Part shown: positions 24,568 through 33,073 of the stretch, piece after piece
Layout of the letters: every line of letters starts with the position of its first letter
Numbering within the stretch: position 1 is the first letter of the stretch
Assembly: GCA_009692425.1 (NCBI GenBank)
Contig: SHZF01000039.1
Span: 1-40,669 of the forward strand
Reading direction: 5' to 3'
DNA: 40,669 bases
From: Myxococcales bacterium
GTDB lineage: Bacteria > Myxococcota_A > UBA9042
The notes under the pieces: generated by a model
What the model saw: the letters and a program-made list of their open reading frames with translations, nothing else
Told to the model about the DNA's origin: nothing
Database searches by the model: none
Made by a program: the position numbers and the translations under genes

Positions 24568-25224
24568 GGCGAGCGACTGTCGTGGCTGTACCTGGCCAGC
24601 ATCATCGGATGCACGATTGGATCGCTGACCACCGGGTTTGTACTCATGCAACTGTGCTCCACGGCCCAGATTGCCCTGATTCTGGCCCTGTCGGGGCTGG
24701 CGGCGACTGCGTTGTTGGCGCTGGCGGGCGGTCTGCTTGGTGGCAATAGCAAGGCGTACGATTACTTGTACGAAAATCTATTGTTCAAGCAAGCGTGGCC
24801 CGAAGGCCAACACTTCGCGCACGTGCTCGAGAACCGCAGCGGCGTCATCACTGTCTCGCAAGACAGCCGGATCTTCGGCAGCGGCATGTACAATGGCGTG
24901 TTCAGTACCGACCTTGTCGACGACCGCAACATGATTATCCGGGCTTACGCCGTGTCTGCGCTGCGACCGACCTACAAGGAAGCGCTGATGATTGGCTTGT
25001 CGTCGGGGTCGTGGGCGCATGTGATTGCCAACAGTCTGGCCATTGAGAAACTGACGATTGTGGAAATCAACCCCGGCTACCCCGAGACTGCCAAGCGTTT
25101 CCAGCCTGTCGCCAGCCTGTTTGCCAATCCCAAGGTGACTTTTGTCTACGACGATGGCTGCCGGTGGCTCGCGAACGTGTTTCCGAGCGGGGGCGCGACA
25201 GCGAGCATGGGTCCTGTTCGCTGA
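24568..25224 (+). pseudogene. Remnant of a membrane-type spermidine-synthase-like gene
   Basis: One open frame contains a coherent internal piece of a fused membrane/polyamine-aminopropyltransferase-like protein. It begins GERLSWLYLASIIGC, has two hydrophobic helices (IIGCTIGSLTTGFVL; IALILALSGLAATALLALAGG), then the Rossmann part: DSRIFGSGMYNGVFSTDL, ALMIGLSSGSWAHVI, KLTIVEINPGYPE. Homology stops near VTFVYDDGCRWLAN; the last 17 residues are unrelated. The usual earlier membrane helices and the C-terminal half of the methyltransferase-like domain are missing, and no ribosome binding site precedes the piece. The DNA (about 24740-25150) is less GC-rich than its neighbours. I read it as a truncated, inactive copy, possibly acquired. 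Confidence 0.65.
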
Positions 25225-25350
25225 TACCGTCAGTTGCGCGCGGGCCGATGGGGCAGTTCCGTGGCGTTGGCTCGCTTTTCGTGGCCGACCATCCCTGCTA
25301 GGGTCGCGCCGCCGCACTTGAACCACCGCGGCCCCGGGGAGAACTGGAAG

Positions 25351-25761
25351 ATGGCAACCGGCAGCGGCACGAGAGCCGATCCGTGGCAGCTCAAGACCCC
25401 GCCCAACACGGCGGAGTACCAGATGTGGCACGACGAGAGCGCGAGCCCTGAGCGGCTCGTGTGTCAGGTCGGCAGCACGCAACTGCACTACCACTGGCGC
25501 GGCGTCGAAGACCTGCTCGCGATGTTGCAGGCCCACGGCGACTGGATGCTGCTCGGTGGGGCCGACGAGCAGAAGGTCGCGGCGGACGACACCGTCGAGG
25601 CGTGGGGCCGTTCGGAGACGAACCCGGTCGGCGGCTGGTACGGCACGAAGAAGGGCCTGCGCGGGCGCTTTGGAGTCTATCTACCGCCCCTGCTGGAGGC
25701 GCTGGGTCTTGCTGAGGTCAGCCACGATCCGAAGAACAACCGGATGCGCGCCAAGCCGTAG
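25351..25761 (+). CDS. Small conserved protein of unknown function
   Basis: 136 residues from the ATG at 25351, with GGGGAG about ten bases upstream. The sequence is compact and soluble, with no signal peptide or membrane helix. Conserved-looking stretches include GTRADPWQLKTPP, AYLLAMLQAHGDWMLLG-like residues around 60-75, VEAWGRSETNPVGGWYG and GLRGRFGVYLPPLLEALGL. It matches my memory of a small widespread family carried as a DUF (possibly DUF6855), but I cannot confirm the number. No function is known to me. It stands alone between the spermidine-synthase remnant and the ole operon. Confidence 0.7.
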   Translation: MATGSGTRADPWQLKTPPNTAEYQMWHDESASPERLVCQVGSTQLHYHWRGVEDLLAMLQAHGDWMLLGGADEQKVAADDTVEAWGRSETNPVGGWYGTKKGLRGRFGVYLPPLLEALGLAEVSHDPKNNRMRAKP

Positions 25762-26067
25762 CGGACGTCAGCCCAAGTCGTCGTCGCGTTGGTGGCGCGC
25801 TCATCCCCTGGTACCGCAAGCGCGCGGCAAGAGCGAGCAGGCGCATGCGGTGATGACGTCGAACCTCGCCGGCGGGCCCACCTGCGCGCTCCCTGCGCTC
25901 GACCCCGCCAAAGGCGTGCGGCTCGCGTCCCAGAGTCGGTCTGCAACCGGCGCACCGCCCGGGCCCGGCCGCAAATGGGCCTCGCGAGACGGCTGGACAT
26001 TTCACCTTCTCCTGAGTCTACTCCCGCCCCGGCGGGCAGGCGGGCGCGCCGAACTCACGACGAACCC
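25762..26067. other. Upstream region of the ole operon
   Basis: About 300 bases without a supported gene. A long plus-strand frame continues into oleA, but its codons here are Arg/Ala-rich and unlike any domain. The segment should hold the ole promoter. A GC-rich imperfect inverted repeat (CCCGCC and GGCGGG around 26026-26046) lies just before oleA. No convincing -35/-10 pair can be named. Confidence 0.5.
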
Positions 26068-27084
26068 ATGAATTTCACCAATGTTTCTGTGGCGTCAATC
26101 GCCCACATCGACGCGCCGATCGTTGTCACGTCGGCCGAACTCTGCCAGCCACTGGCCCGCACGATGGCGCGCCTTGGCCTTCGCGACGACCTGCTCGCAA
26201 CGGCATCGGGCGTGCTCGAACGGCGCTGGTGGGAGCCCGGTGTGCAGCCGAGCCAGGCCGCGACGTGGGCCGCCGAAAAGGCGATCGAGCAGGCCGGCAT
26301 TGCCCGCGACCGCATCGGCGTGCTCATCAACACGTCGGTGTGCCGTGATTTCATTGAGCCATCGACCGCCTGCCTCGTCCACAACAACCTCGGCCTGGCG
26401 CCGCACTGCCTGAACTTCGACCTCGGCAACGCCTGCCTGGCCTTCCTGAACGGCATGGACGTCGCCGCCAGCATGATCGAGCGCGGCCAGATCGACTTCG
26501 CCCTTGTCGTCGACGGCGAAGGCAGCCGCTTCGTGCAGGAGGCGACCGTGGCTCGCCTAGCCCGCGACGACGCCACGGAAGCCGACTTTCGCGAGCAGTT
26601 CGCCACGCTCACGCTGGGCTCGGGTGCGGCGGCGATGGTGTTGGGTCGCAGCGCCCTCGTGCCCGGCGGCCACCGACTGCAGGGTGGCGTAAACCGCGCG
26701 GCGACCCAGCACAGTGGCCTGTGCCACGGCCAGATCGACAAGATGGTGACCGACGCCAAGACGTTGCTGTTCGCCGGGCTCGAGCTCGCCGGCCAGACCT
26801 GGGCCCACGCGCAACAGGAGCTTGGCTGGTGCGCCGCCGATCTCGACGAGTGCATCCTGCACCAGGTCAGCGGCACCCACACGACGAGCCTGTGCCGCGC
26901 GCTCGGCCTCGACATGGCAAAGGTGCTCACCATCTATGCCCACTTCGGCAACATCGGGCCGGCGTCGGTGCCGATCGTGCTGTCGAAGGCGTCAGTAGCC
27001 GGGCGCATTCGCCCAGGTGGCCGGGTCGCGCTGATGGGCATCGGCAGTGGCCTGAACTGCGCTATGGCCGAGGTGGTGTGGTGA
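26068..27084 (+). CDS. oleA: OleA, acyl-CoA condensing enzyme for olefin synthesis
   Basis: A 338-residue thiolase-fold enzyme of the FabH/HMG-CoA-synthase type. OleA joins two fatty acyl-CoA molecules head-to-head (non-decarboxylative Claisen condensation) to a 2-alkyl-3-ketoacid. The active-site Cys123 (GNACLAF), His265 (ILHQVSGTH), Asn295 (AHFGNIG) and Glu97 (FIEPST) are each 20 positions before Cys143, His285, Asn315 and Glu117 of the Xanthomonas OleA, an exact constant offset. That makes OleA much more likely than FabH. The start at 26068 gives MNFTNVSVASI, the usual OleA N-terminus. It is the first gene of oleABCD and its stop overlaps the oleB GTG. Confidence 0.93.
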   Translation: MNFTNVSVASIAHIDAPIVVTSAELCQPLARTMARLGLRDDLLATASGVLERRWWEPGVQPSQAATWAAEKAIEQAGIARDRIGVLINTSVCRDFIEPSTACLVHNNLGLAPHCLNFDLGNACLAFLNGMDVAASMIERGQIDFALVVDGEGSRFVQEATVARLARDDATEADFREQFATLTLGSGAAAMVLGRSALVPGGHRLQGGVNRAATQHSGLCHGQIDKMVTDAKTLLFAGLELAGQTWAHAQQELGWCAADLDECILHQVSGTHTTSLCRALGLDMAKVLTIYAHFGNIGPASVPIVLSKASVAGRIRPGGRVALMGIGSGLNCAMAEVVW

Positions 27085-27986
27085 TCGACGCGCTGCCGCC
27101 GCTGCCCGCGGTCGTGGCGCCGCTGTTTCCCTTTGCGCGCCGGATGTTCGACCGCGGTGGCGGCATCCGCATGCACGTCATCGACGAGGGTGCCGGGCCG
27201 CCGGTCGTGTTGCTGCACGGCAATCCGACGTGGTCGTTCCTGTGGCGCGACCTGATCGCGGCCCTGTGCACGAACCACCGCTGCATCGCGCCCGACCACG
27301 TCGGCATGGGGCTGTCCGACAAGCCTAGCGACACCGAGTACTCCTACACGCTCGCCACCCGCGTCGCCGACGTGGCCGCGCTGGTGGCCAGCCTGCAACT
27401 GGCAGAGCCGGTCACACTGGTCGTCCACGACTGGGGCGGCATGATCGGCTTCGGCTGGGCCACGCAACACCCGGAGCAGGTCGCCCGGCTCGTGATCCTG
27501 AACACCGCGGCGTTCCCGCTGCCGCCGGGCAAGCCGTTCCCGTGGCCATTGCGCCTGACGCGCACGCCGTTGGGCGCCCTGCTGGTGCGCGGCGCCAACG
27601 CGTTTGCTTGGACGGCGACCCACGCGGCGATGGCCCGCACGAAAATGTCCGCCGCCGTGCGCGCCGCCTATCTGGCGCCGTACGACTCGTGGCAGCACCG
27701 GATCGCGACGCTGCGCTTCGTGCAGGACATTCCGTTGCGCCCCGGCGACCCCGCGATGGCGATCGTCCACGAGACGGCTGCCAGGCTCCCCCTGTTCGCC
27801 GCGACGCCCGCGTTCATCGGCTGGGGCGGCAAGGACTTCGTGTTCGATGGCGCGTTCCTGGCGCAGTGGCGCCGCCACCTGACGCACGCTCAAGTGCACG
27901 AGTTCGCCGATGCGGGGCATTTCGTGCTCGAAGACGCCGGCGCCGAACTGATCCCGCTCATCACCGCCTTCGTGCGTGCTGCGTGA
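27081..27986 (+). CDS. oleB: OleB, beta-lactone decarboxylase
   Basis: A 301-residue alpha/beta hydrolase of the haloalkane-dehalogenase group. OleB converts the beta-lactone made by OleC into a cis-alkene and carbon dioxide. The nucleophile is Asp117 (VVHDWGGMIG), not Ser, and the catalytic His is His280 (DAGHFVLED). Both are three positions after Asp114 and His277 of the Xanthomonas enzyme. HGNPTWSFLWR (46-56) forms the oxyanion side and GGKDFVFD carries the acid. The GTG start overlaps the oleA stop (GTGA). In some bacteria OleB and OleC are fused; here they are separate. The gene cannot be told from a true dehalogenase by sequence alone, but the operon settles it. Confidence 0.92.
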   Translation: MIDALPPLPAVVAPLFPFARRMFDRGGGIRMHVIDEGAGPPVVLLHGNPTWSFLWRDLIAALCTNHRCIAPDHVGMGLSDKPSDTEYSYTLATRVADVAALVASLQLAEPVTLVVHDWGGMIGFGWATQHPEQVARLVILNTAAFPLPPGKPFPWPLRLTRTPLGALLVRGANAFAWTATHAAMARTKMSAAVRAAYLAPYDSWQHRIATLRFVQDIPLRPGDPAMAIVHETAARLPLFAATPAFIGWGGKDFVFDGAFLAQWRRHLTHAQVHEFADAGHFVLEDAGAELIPLITAFVRAA

Positions 27987-29701
27987 CACCCGTGACGCCC
28001 GCAATCGCGCCATCTCCTGAGGCCCGCCTGGGCCCACCAGTTCCCTGCAACATAGCCGCGTTCTTGCCGGCCGCCGCGCAAGACCGCCCGCGCGCACTCG
28101 CCATCGTGTGCCCGCACGGCCGTGACCGCCACGGGCGCCGCGCCTACACGCACCTGACCTACCAGCAACTTGACGCGTGGAGCGACCAGATCGCACGCGG
28201 CCTGCACGCCAGCGGGCTGGTGCCGGGCACCCGCGCCGTGCTGATGGTCAAGCCGAGCCTTGCGTTTTTCGCACTGACGTTCGGGCTGTTCAAGGCCGGT
28301 GTGGTGCCGGTCCTGGTCGATCCGGGCCTCGGCATCGCGCAGTTGAAGCAGTGCATCGGCGAGGCAGCGCCGCAAGCGTTCATCGGCATCGGCAAGGCGC
28401 ATGCCGCCCGCATCGTGCTCGGCTGGGGACGTACCACCGTCAAGTTCGTCGTGTCCGTCGATTCGGGCTGGGGCTGGGGCGGCATCACGCTGGCCGAGTT
28501 GTGCGCGCGCGGTGGCGACGGCCCGCCCGTGCTGGCCGGAACCGCGCCGACCGACATGGCGGCGATCCTGTTCACGAGCGGCAGTACGGGTCCGGCCAAG
28601 GGCGCCGTCTACGAGCACCGCCACTTTCTCGCCCAGGTCGACCTGCTGCGTGACCTGTACGGCATCACGCCGGGCGAGGTGGACCTGCCGACGTTCCCGC
28701 TTTTCGCGCTGTTCGACCCGGCGCTCGGCATGACGACCGTGGTGCCTGAGATGGACTTCGCGCGCCCTGCCGCCGTCGATCCGGCCATGCTGGCGGAGTT
28801 GATCGACGACTGGGGCGTGACGAACGTGTTCGGCTCGCCCGCCTTGCTCGCGACGGTGGCGGCGCCGCGCGGGGCGGGAGGCGGCGCAGCGGGCGTGCGC
28901 TGGCCCACCGTGCGGCGCGTGCTGTCGGCCGGGGCGCCGGTGCCGTGTCACGTGCTGGAAGCGATGCACCGCATCCTGCCCGCGGGCGCCGAGGTGTTCA
29001 CGCCCTACGGCGCGACCGAAAGCCTGCCCGTGGCGAGCATCGGCAGCCGCGAGGTGCTGGCCGAGACCCGGGCCCTGACCGAGAGTGGCGCGGGGGTCTG
29101 CGTGGGCCGACCGGCGCCGGGCATCGACGTGCGCATCATCGCCATCACCGAGGAACCGCTCGCCGCGTGGTCCGCCGTGCGCGAATTGCCGGCGGGCCAA
29201 ATTGGCGAGATTTGCGTCCATGGGCCGACGACGACGGCGGCCTATTTCGGCCGACCCGCTGCGACGACGTTGGCCAAGATCGCCCGCGGGGAGGCCGTCG
29301 TACACCGCATGGGCGACGTCGGCTACTTCGATGCCCGCGGCCGGCTGTGGTACTGCGGTCGGTTGGGCCATCGGGTGCAGTGGGGCGAACGGACCTTGCA
29401 CACGGCACCGGTCGAGGAGATTTTCAACGTCCACCCGTCGTTGCGGCGCGCGGCCCTGGTCGGCGTGCGCGTCGCGGGTCAGGTCGAGCCCGTCGTGTGC
29501 CTCGAATTGCTCCCGGGTGCCATCGTGCGCGGCGCCGCGCTGGCGACGGAATTGCAAGCGCTGGCCGCCAAACACGAAGCCACGCGCGGCATCGTGCGGT
29601 TTCTCGAACATCCACGCTTTCCGGTCGACATCCGCCACAATGCGAAGATCGGCCGCGAGTTGCTGGCGGTGTGGGCCCAGGCCAAGCTGGGTACCCCGTG
29701 A
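27983..29701 (+). CDS. oleC: OleC, beta-lactone synthetase
   Basis: A 572-residue ANL-superfamily (AMP-binding) enzyme. OleC uses ATP to close a 2-alkyl-3-hydroxyacid into a beta-lactone. The phosphate-binding loop is ILFTSGSTGPAKGA (195-208). The aromatic/threonine motif is PYGATES (341-347), and the GDVGYFDARGRLWYCGR segment holds the ribose-binding Asp and hinge. The C-terminal small domain has lost the acyl-CoA-synthetase look: it ends RHNAKIGRELL, with a lysine likely to reach the active site. The GTG at 27983 overlaps the oleB stop by GTGA and gives MTPVTPAIAP; frames further upstream are not native. Confidence 0.92.
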   Translation: MTPVTPAIAPSPEARLGPPVPCNIAAFLPAAAQDRPRALAIVCPHGRDRHGRRAYTHLTYQQLDAWSDQIARGLHASGLVPGTRAVLMVKPSLAFFALTFGLFKAGVVPVLVDPGLGIAQLKQCIGEAAPQAFIGIGKAHAARIVLGWGRTTVKFVVSVDSGWGWGGITLAELCARGGDGPPVLAGTAPTDMAAILFTSGSTGPAKGAVYEHRHFLAQVDLLRDLYGITPGEVDLPTFPLFALFDPALGMTTVVPEMDFARPAAVDPAMLAELIDDWGVTNVFGSPALLATVAAPRGAGGGAAGVRWPTVRRVLSAGAPVPCHVLEAMHRILPAGAEVFTPYGATESLPVASIGSREVLAETRALTESGAGVCVGRPAPGIDVRIIAITEEPLAAWSAVRELPAGQIGEICVHGPTTTAAYFGRPAATTLAKIARGEAVVHRMGDVGYFDARGRLWYCGRLGHRVQWGERTLHTAPVEEIFNVHPSLRRAALVGVRVAGQVEPVVCLELLPGAIVRGAALATELQALAAKHEATRGIVRFLEHPRFPVDIRHNAKIGRELLAVWAQAKLGTP

Positions 29702-30690
29702 TCGTGGTGACCGGAGCCAGCGGCTTCGTGGGTGGCGCCGTCGCCCGGGCATTGGTGGCGCGCGGCGACACGGTGCGCTGTGTCCAGCGGTCTGACGTCG
29801 CCGCGTTGCGATGCCTGGGCGCTGAAGTCGCGCGGGTCGATCTCGGTGCCGATGGAGCCGCCGTGCGTGCCGCGTTGGCCGGCGCATCTGCAGTCGTCCA
29901 TATCGCCGCGAAAGCCACTGTGTGGGGCCCGCGCGCCGCGTTCGTGGCCGCCAATGTCACCGCAACGGCTCATGTGCTGGCGGCCTGCCGCGCCGAAGGC
30001 ATCTCGCGGCTGGTCTACACGAGCACGCCGTCGGTCGTGCACTCCGGCGGCGATGTGGAGGGCGTAGACGAGAGCGCTCCGGTGATTCGCGATTCGCCGT
30101 CTGCCTATGCTGCGACGAAGGCCCACGCAGAACGGCTGGTGCTGGCGGCCAACGACGCGACGCTGGCCACGGTGGCACTGCGCCCTCACCTGATTTGGGG
30201 CCCGGACGACACCCAACTCACCGCGCGCATCGTGGCCCGCGCCCGCGCTGGCCGGCTGCGGCTGGTCGGCGGCGGCACCAAGCTCATCGACTCCGTGTAC
30301 ATCGACAACGCCGTGGCGGCCCACCTGCTGGCCCTCGACCAGGTGGCGGTGGGCGCAGCGTGTGCCGGCAAGGCGTACTTCATCACGCAAGGCCAGCCGA
30401 TGCCGCAGAAGCAGCTCATCGACGGCATCCTCGCGGCCGCCGGGCTGCCGCCATGCACGCAGAGCATCCCGCCCGGCCTGGCGTGGACGGCAGGTGCGCT
30501 GCTCGAACTCGTGTGGTGGCTGCTGCGGCGGCGCGACGAGCCGTTGTTGACGCGCTTCGTGGCCACGCAGCTCGCGACAGCGCACTGGTATGACATCTCG
30601 GCGGCGCGGCGCGACCTGGGCTACGTGCCGACGGTGAGCGTGGCCGAGGGGCTGGAGCGCCTGCGGGTCCACCTGGCGCCAACACGCTGA
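29698..30690 (+). CDS. oleD: OleD, 2-alkyl-3-ketoacid reductase
   Basis: A 330-residue extended short-chain dehydrogenase/reductase. OleD reduces the OleA product with NADPH to the 3-hydroxyacid used by OleC. The dinucleotide motif TGASGFVGGAV starts at residue 5, the catalytic Ser/Thr patch is VYTSTPSVVHSGGD (107-119), and Tyr137-xxx-Lys141 (YAATK) is intact. The later part contains the DSVYIDNAV motif of the 3-beta-HSD/OleD-like group. The GTG at 29698 overlaps the oleC stop by GTGA. It is the last gene; the following gene is convergent, with stops 37 bases apart. Confidence 0.92.
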   Translation: MIVVTGASGFVGGAVARALVARGDTVRCVQRSDVAALRCLGAEVARVDLGADGAAVRAALAGASAVVHIAAKATVWGPRAAFVAANVTATAHVLAACRAEGISRLVYTSTPSVVHSGGDVEGVDESAPVIRDSPSAYAATKAHAERLVLAANDATLATVALRPHLIWGPDDTQLTARIVARARAGRLRLVGGGTKLIDSVYIDNAVAAHLLALDQVAVGAACAGKAYFITQGQPMPQKQLIDGILAAAGLPPCTQSIPPGLAWTAGALLELVWWLLRRRDEPLLTRFVATQLATAHWYDISAARRDLGYVPTVSVAEGLERLRVHLAPTR

Positions 30691-30727
30691 CAAGGCGTCC
30701 ACTTCCGGGCCGGTCCGCCAAGGCAGT

Positions 30728-32041
30728 CTAGACCAAAGACGCTTGCTTTCCCCTGTGATCCCCCGTTGCCGCACCCTCCGCTGCGGCACCGTCCGCCGCC
30801 GCCGCACGCACCGCAGCCCGCGCCGGAAAGGCACCCGCGTGAACCGCCGCGGCCGCCCGCACCACGACCTCGACCGCACCATGGCCACTGAGCACGACGG
30901 CCGCGTGGATGCTGCGAGCGAGCTGGGCCGGTGCGGCCGCGCCCGGGACCGCCTGCAGCACCGCGAACACCTGATCGGCGCGCTGCAGGCGGACGCGCCC
31001 GATCGCGCGATTGCCGTGCAGCACCGCGACCTGCACCATTTCAAACAGGCCGTGCAGGTGCTGGCGCGAGGCGTCACCGACCGGCGGCGGCACGCTGGCC
31101 GGCGCAGCCTCGACCGCAGTCGCTTGTGCAGGGTTCTGCGCGGCCTCGATCGCCAGCCAGTCCACCAGCAGCGCCGCTACCTGTGGACTGTGCGCGAGGC
31201 CCCCATGGCTGACACCGGGAAGCGTCCGCAGCACGATGTGCGACGGCACCGCGACCGCGTCCCAGCCACCCAGCGCGCTGTGCACCGAAATCATGCCGTC
31301 GCCCAGCCAGGCGTGCAGCGGTGTCGCCTCGGCGAGCGTCCCGGCCACGAGCAGGTTCTGCACGGTCGGCAGCAGCCCCACTTGAATCCGGTCGCCGAGT
31401 TCGCGGATGCCTGCGCTGCGCAGGTCTGCCCACTGCCCGACCAACTGGGCGACCGGGTCCGGCGCGGCCCGCAACCAGCCCGTGAGCTGACGCCCGGCGC
31501 GCTCCAAAGGGGCACCCAGGTGCGGCGTGCCCAGAAAGGCGACGCGCCGCACGAGGTTCAGCCACGCCTGGCCATGGGCCGCCGCCACCGCACAGGCTCC
31601 CCGCACGGCGAGGCCACCCATGCTGTGGCCGACGAGCGCGAGTTCCGTGAGCGGCACCGGCCACGCCGCCACGAGTTGCTCGAGCAGGCGTGCAAGGTCG
31701 GCGGCATTGCGCTGCGGTGCGGCCCCGCTGTTGTAGCGCAGGCGCAGGGGCGTCCAGCCATGGGCCCGCTGCAACACCGCAGCGTAGTCTTCAGGCTCGG
31801 CCGCAGCCGGGCGGGCGTCGAGCGCAAAGTACGTCTCCGTCGCCATCAGGCCATGGACCAGCAGGACCGCGTGCGAATTCGCCTGTGGATACGCGGCCGC
31901 CAGAGCCTCGCGCGTCGCTGCCAACGGCGCGCCGGCGTGGACGAGCGTCATCGGCGTGGCGAGGCTGTTGCCGCTGCGTGCGAGCGAGTCGCCGACCGCG
32001 CCGGTGAGTACGGCCAGGGCCTGGTCGAGGTGTCTTCCCAT
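30728..32041 (-). CDS. Lipase-like alpha/beta hydrolase (GHSMGG)
   Basis: 437 residues from the ATG at 32041, with GAGG ten bases upstream. The alpha/beta-hydrolase part shows AVLLVHGLMATETYF (58-72), the nucleophile elbow LVGHSMGGLAVRG with Ser140, and FLGTPHLGAPLERAG, as in PGAP1-like and triacylglycerol lipases. A GDGMISVHSALGG stretch fits the acid region and VSHGGLAHS the histidine. The C-terminal 110 residues are Ala-rich, with HLHGLFEMVQVAVLHGNRAIG, and I do not recognise them. No signal peptide is seen. It is the third gene after the Tae4-type amidase and the WG-repeat protein on the same strand, so it could be a phospholipase effector as well as an ordinary lipase. Confidence 0.7.
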   Translation of the reverse strand: MGRHLDQALAVLTGAVGDSLARSGNSLATPMTLVHAGAPLAATREALAAAYPQANSHAVLLVHGLMATETYFALDARPAAAEPEDYAAVLQRAHGWTPLRLRYNSGAAPQRNAADLARLLEQLVAAWPVPLTELALVGHSMGGLAVRGACAVAAAHGQAWLNLVRRVAFLGTPHLGAPLERAGRQLTGWLRAAPDPVAQLVGQWADLRSAGIRELGDRIQVGLLPTVQNLLVAGTLAEATPLHAWLGDGMISVHSALGGWDAVAVPSHIVLRTLPGVSHGGLAHSPQVAALLVDWLAIEAAQNPAQATAVEAAPASVPPPVGDASRQHLHGLFEMVQVAVLHGNRAIGRVRLQRADQVFAVLQAVPGAAAPAQLARSIHAAVVLSGHGAVEVVVRAAAAVHAGAFPARAAVRAAAADGAAAEGAATGDHRGKQASLV

Positions 32042-32087
32042 GCCGGTTTGCCTCAATTGCGGCCGGTGGCGCGCGTGGGGGCTGCGT

Positions 32088-33026
32088 TCAGCCGTGCGCC
32101 CACGGCCACACCACGCCGCCGATCCGGTCAATCACCGCACGGCCCTGATCGCGCTCGACGACCGCGAGCCCTCCGGAGAACTCGTAGGCAAACGCGAACT
32201 GCAGGCCGACCGCCATCTTGCCGACCCGATCGACGTAGCCCCACAGCCCGACCTTCGAGACGGCAGCCAAGCCCTCGCTGCATGGGCTCACGCGCTCGAA
32301 CTGGGCGCTGACACACAACCGGCCGGCGGCATCGATGTAGCCCCAGCCGAGGTCGGCGCGCACCGCGGCCAGGCCCTCGTGGTAGGCGTAGGCATCGAGC
32401 CACACGGCCGGCAGGGCCAGGCGCCCACCGCGGTCGACGAAGCCCCAGCGGTCGCCGCGCAGCACCGGGGCCCGGCCGTCGCCGAAGTCGCCCGCGTCGG
32501 CAAATGGGCCGCCGGGCATCAACGTGCCGGTGCGGTCGATGAACTGAAAACCGTCGCCGTCGCTCACCCGGGCCACCCCGTCGCGAAACCCCCACACGTC
32601 GGGCCAGCGCGGCGCCACGACCCAGCGGCCGCCGGGGTCGATGAATCCCCACAGGGCACCTTGGCGAGCCGGCGCAAGGCCTTCGGAAAACGGACGCAAC
32701 TGGCGGCAGTCGCACGTCAACGTCGAGCCATCGCGCGTGCCCAGGCCGAGCCATTGACCCGCGCGGCATACGACCGCCACGCCGTCCGAGGCCGGGAACG
32801 CATCGTCGAACTGGGGCGCGTGCCGCATGGCGCCGCTCACGTCGATGTAGCCCCACACGTCGCCGCGGCGCACCGGCGCGAGGCCCTCGGCAAACGGCTG
32901 CACGTCGTCGAACTGGGGCTCGATGGCCAGGTGTCCGCCCGCGTCGATGAAGCCCCAGCGTCCATCGAGTTCGACGGCAACGCGGACGGCGGCGGAAGAG
33001 GCGGAGGCTGGCAGCGGAGTCGGCAC
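32088..33026 (-). CDS. WG-repeat protein
   Basis: 312 residues from the GTG at 33026; no ATG is available and the ribosome binding site is weak, so the start is uncertain. The sequence is built from about nine WG-type beta repeats: RWGFIDAGG, VWGYIDVSG, LWGFIDPGG, FQFIDRTG, RWGFVDRGG, GWGYIDAAG, LWGYVDRVG, VIDRIGG. EGLA/DGVA loops come between them. WG repeats fold into small beta hairpins that make beta-propeller or solenoid surfaces, usually for protein binding. No signal peptide or enzyme domain is present. It sits between a candidate amidase effector and a lipase-like gene, so it could be a binding, adaptor or immunity protein. That role is inferred from position only. Confidence 0.8.
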   Translation of the reverse strand: MPTPLPASASSAAVRVAVELDGRWGFIDAGGHLAIEPQFDDVQPFAEGLAPVRRGDVWGYIDVSGAMRHAPQFDDAFPASDGVAVVCRAGQWLGLGTRDGSTLTCDCRQLRPFSEGLAPARQGALWGFIDPGGRWVVAPRWPDVWGFRDGVARVSDGDGFQFIDRTGTLMPGGPFADAGDFGDGRAPVLRGDRWGFVDRGGRLALPAVWLDAYAYHEGLAAVRADLGWGYIDAAGRLCVSAQFERVSPCSEGLAAVSKVGLWGYVDRVGKMAVGLQFAFAYEFSGGLAVVERDQGRAVIDRIGGVVWPWAHG

Positions 33027-33045
33027 GAAGATGGCTTGTCCAGAA

Positions 33046-33073
33046 CCTACATGTACCAGCCTACATGTACCAC
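33046..33073. repeat. 14-bp tandem duplication at the amidase stop codon
   Basis: Two adjacent 14-base copies, 33046-33059 and 33060-33073, differ only in the last base. On the minus strand each reads TGGTACATGTAGG. The first copy encountered in translation encodes the last residues of the amidase (WYM and stop); the second lies just after the stop. A slippage event would explain it. Confidence 0.8.

Noticed and set aside
27081-27986. Haloalkane dehalogenase
   Set aside because: The fold and Asp nucleophile fit, but the position between oleA and oleC with overlapping starts makes OleB far more likely.
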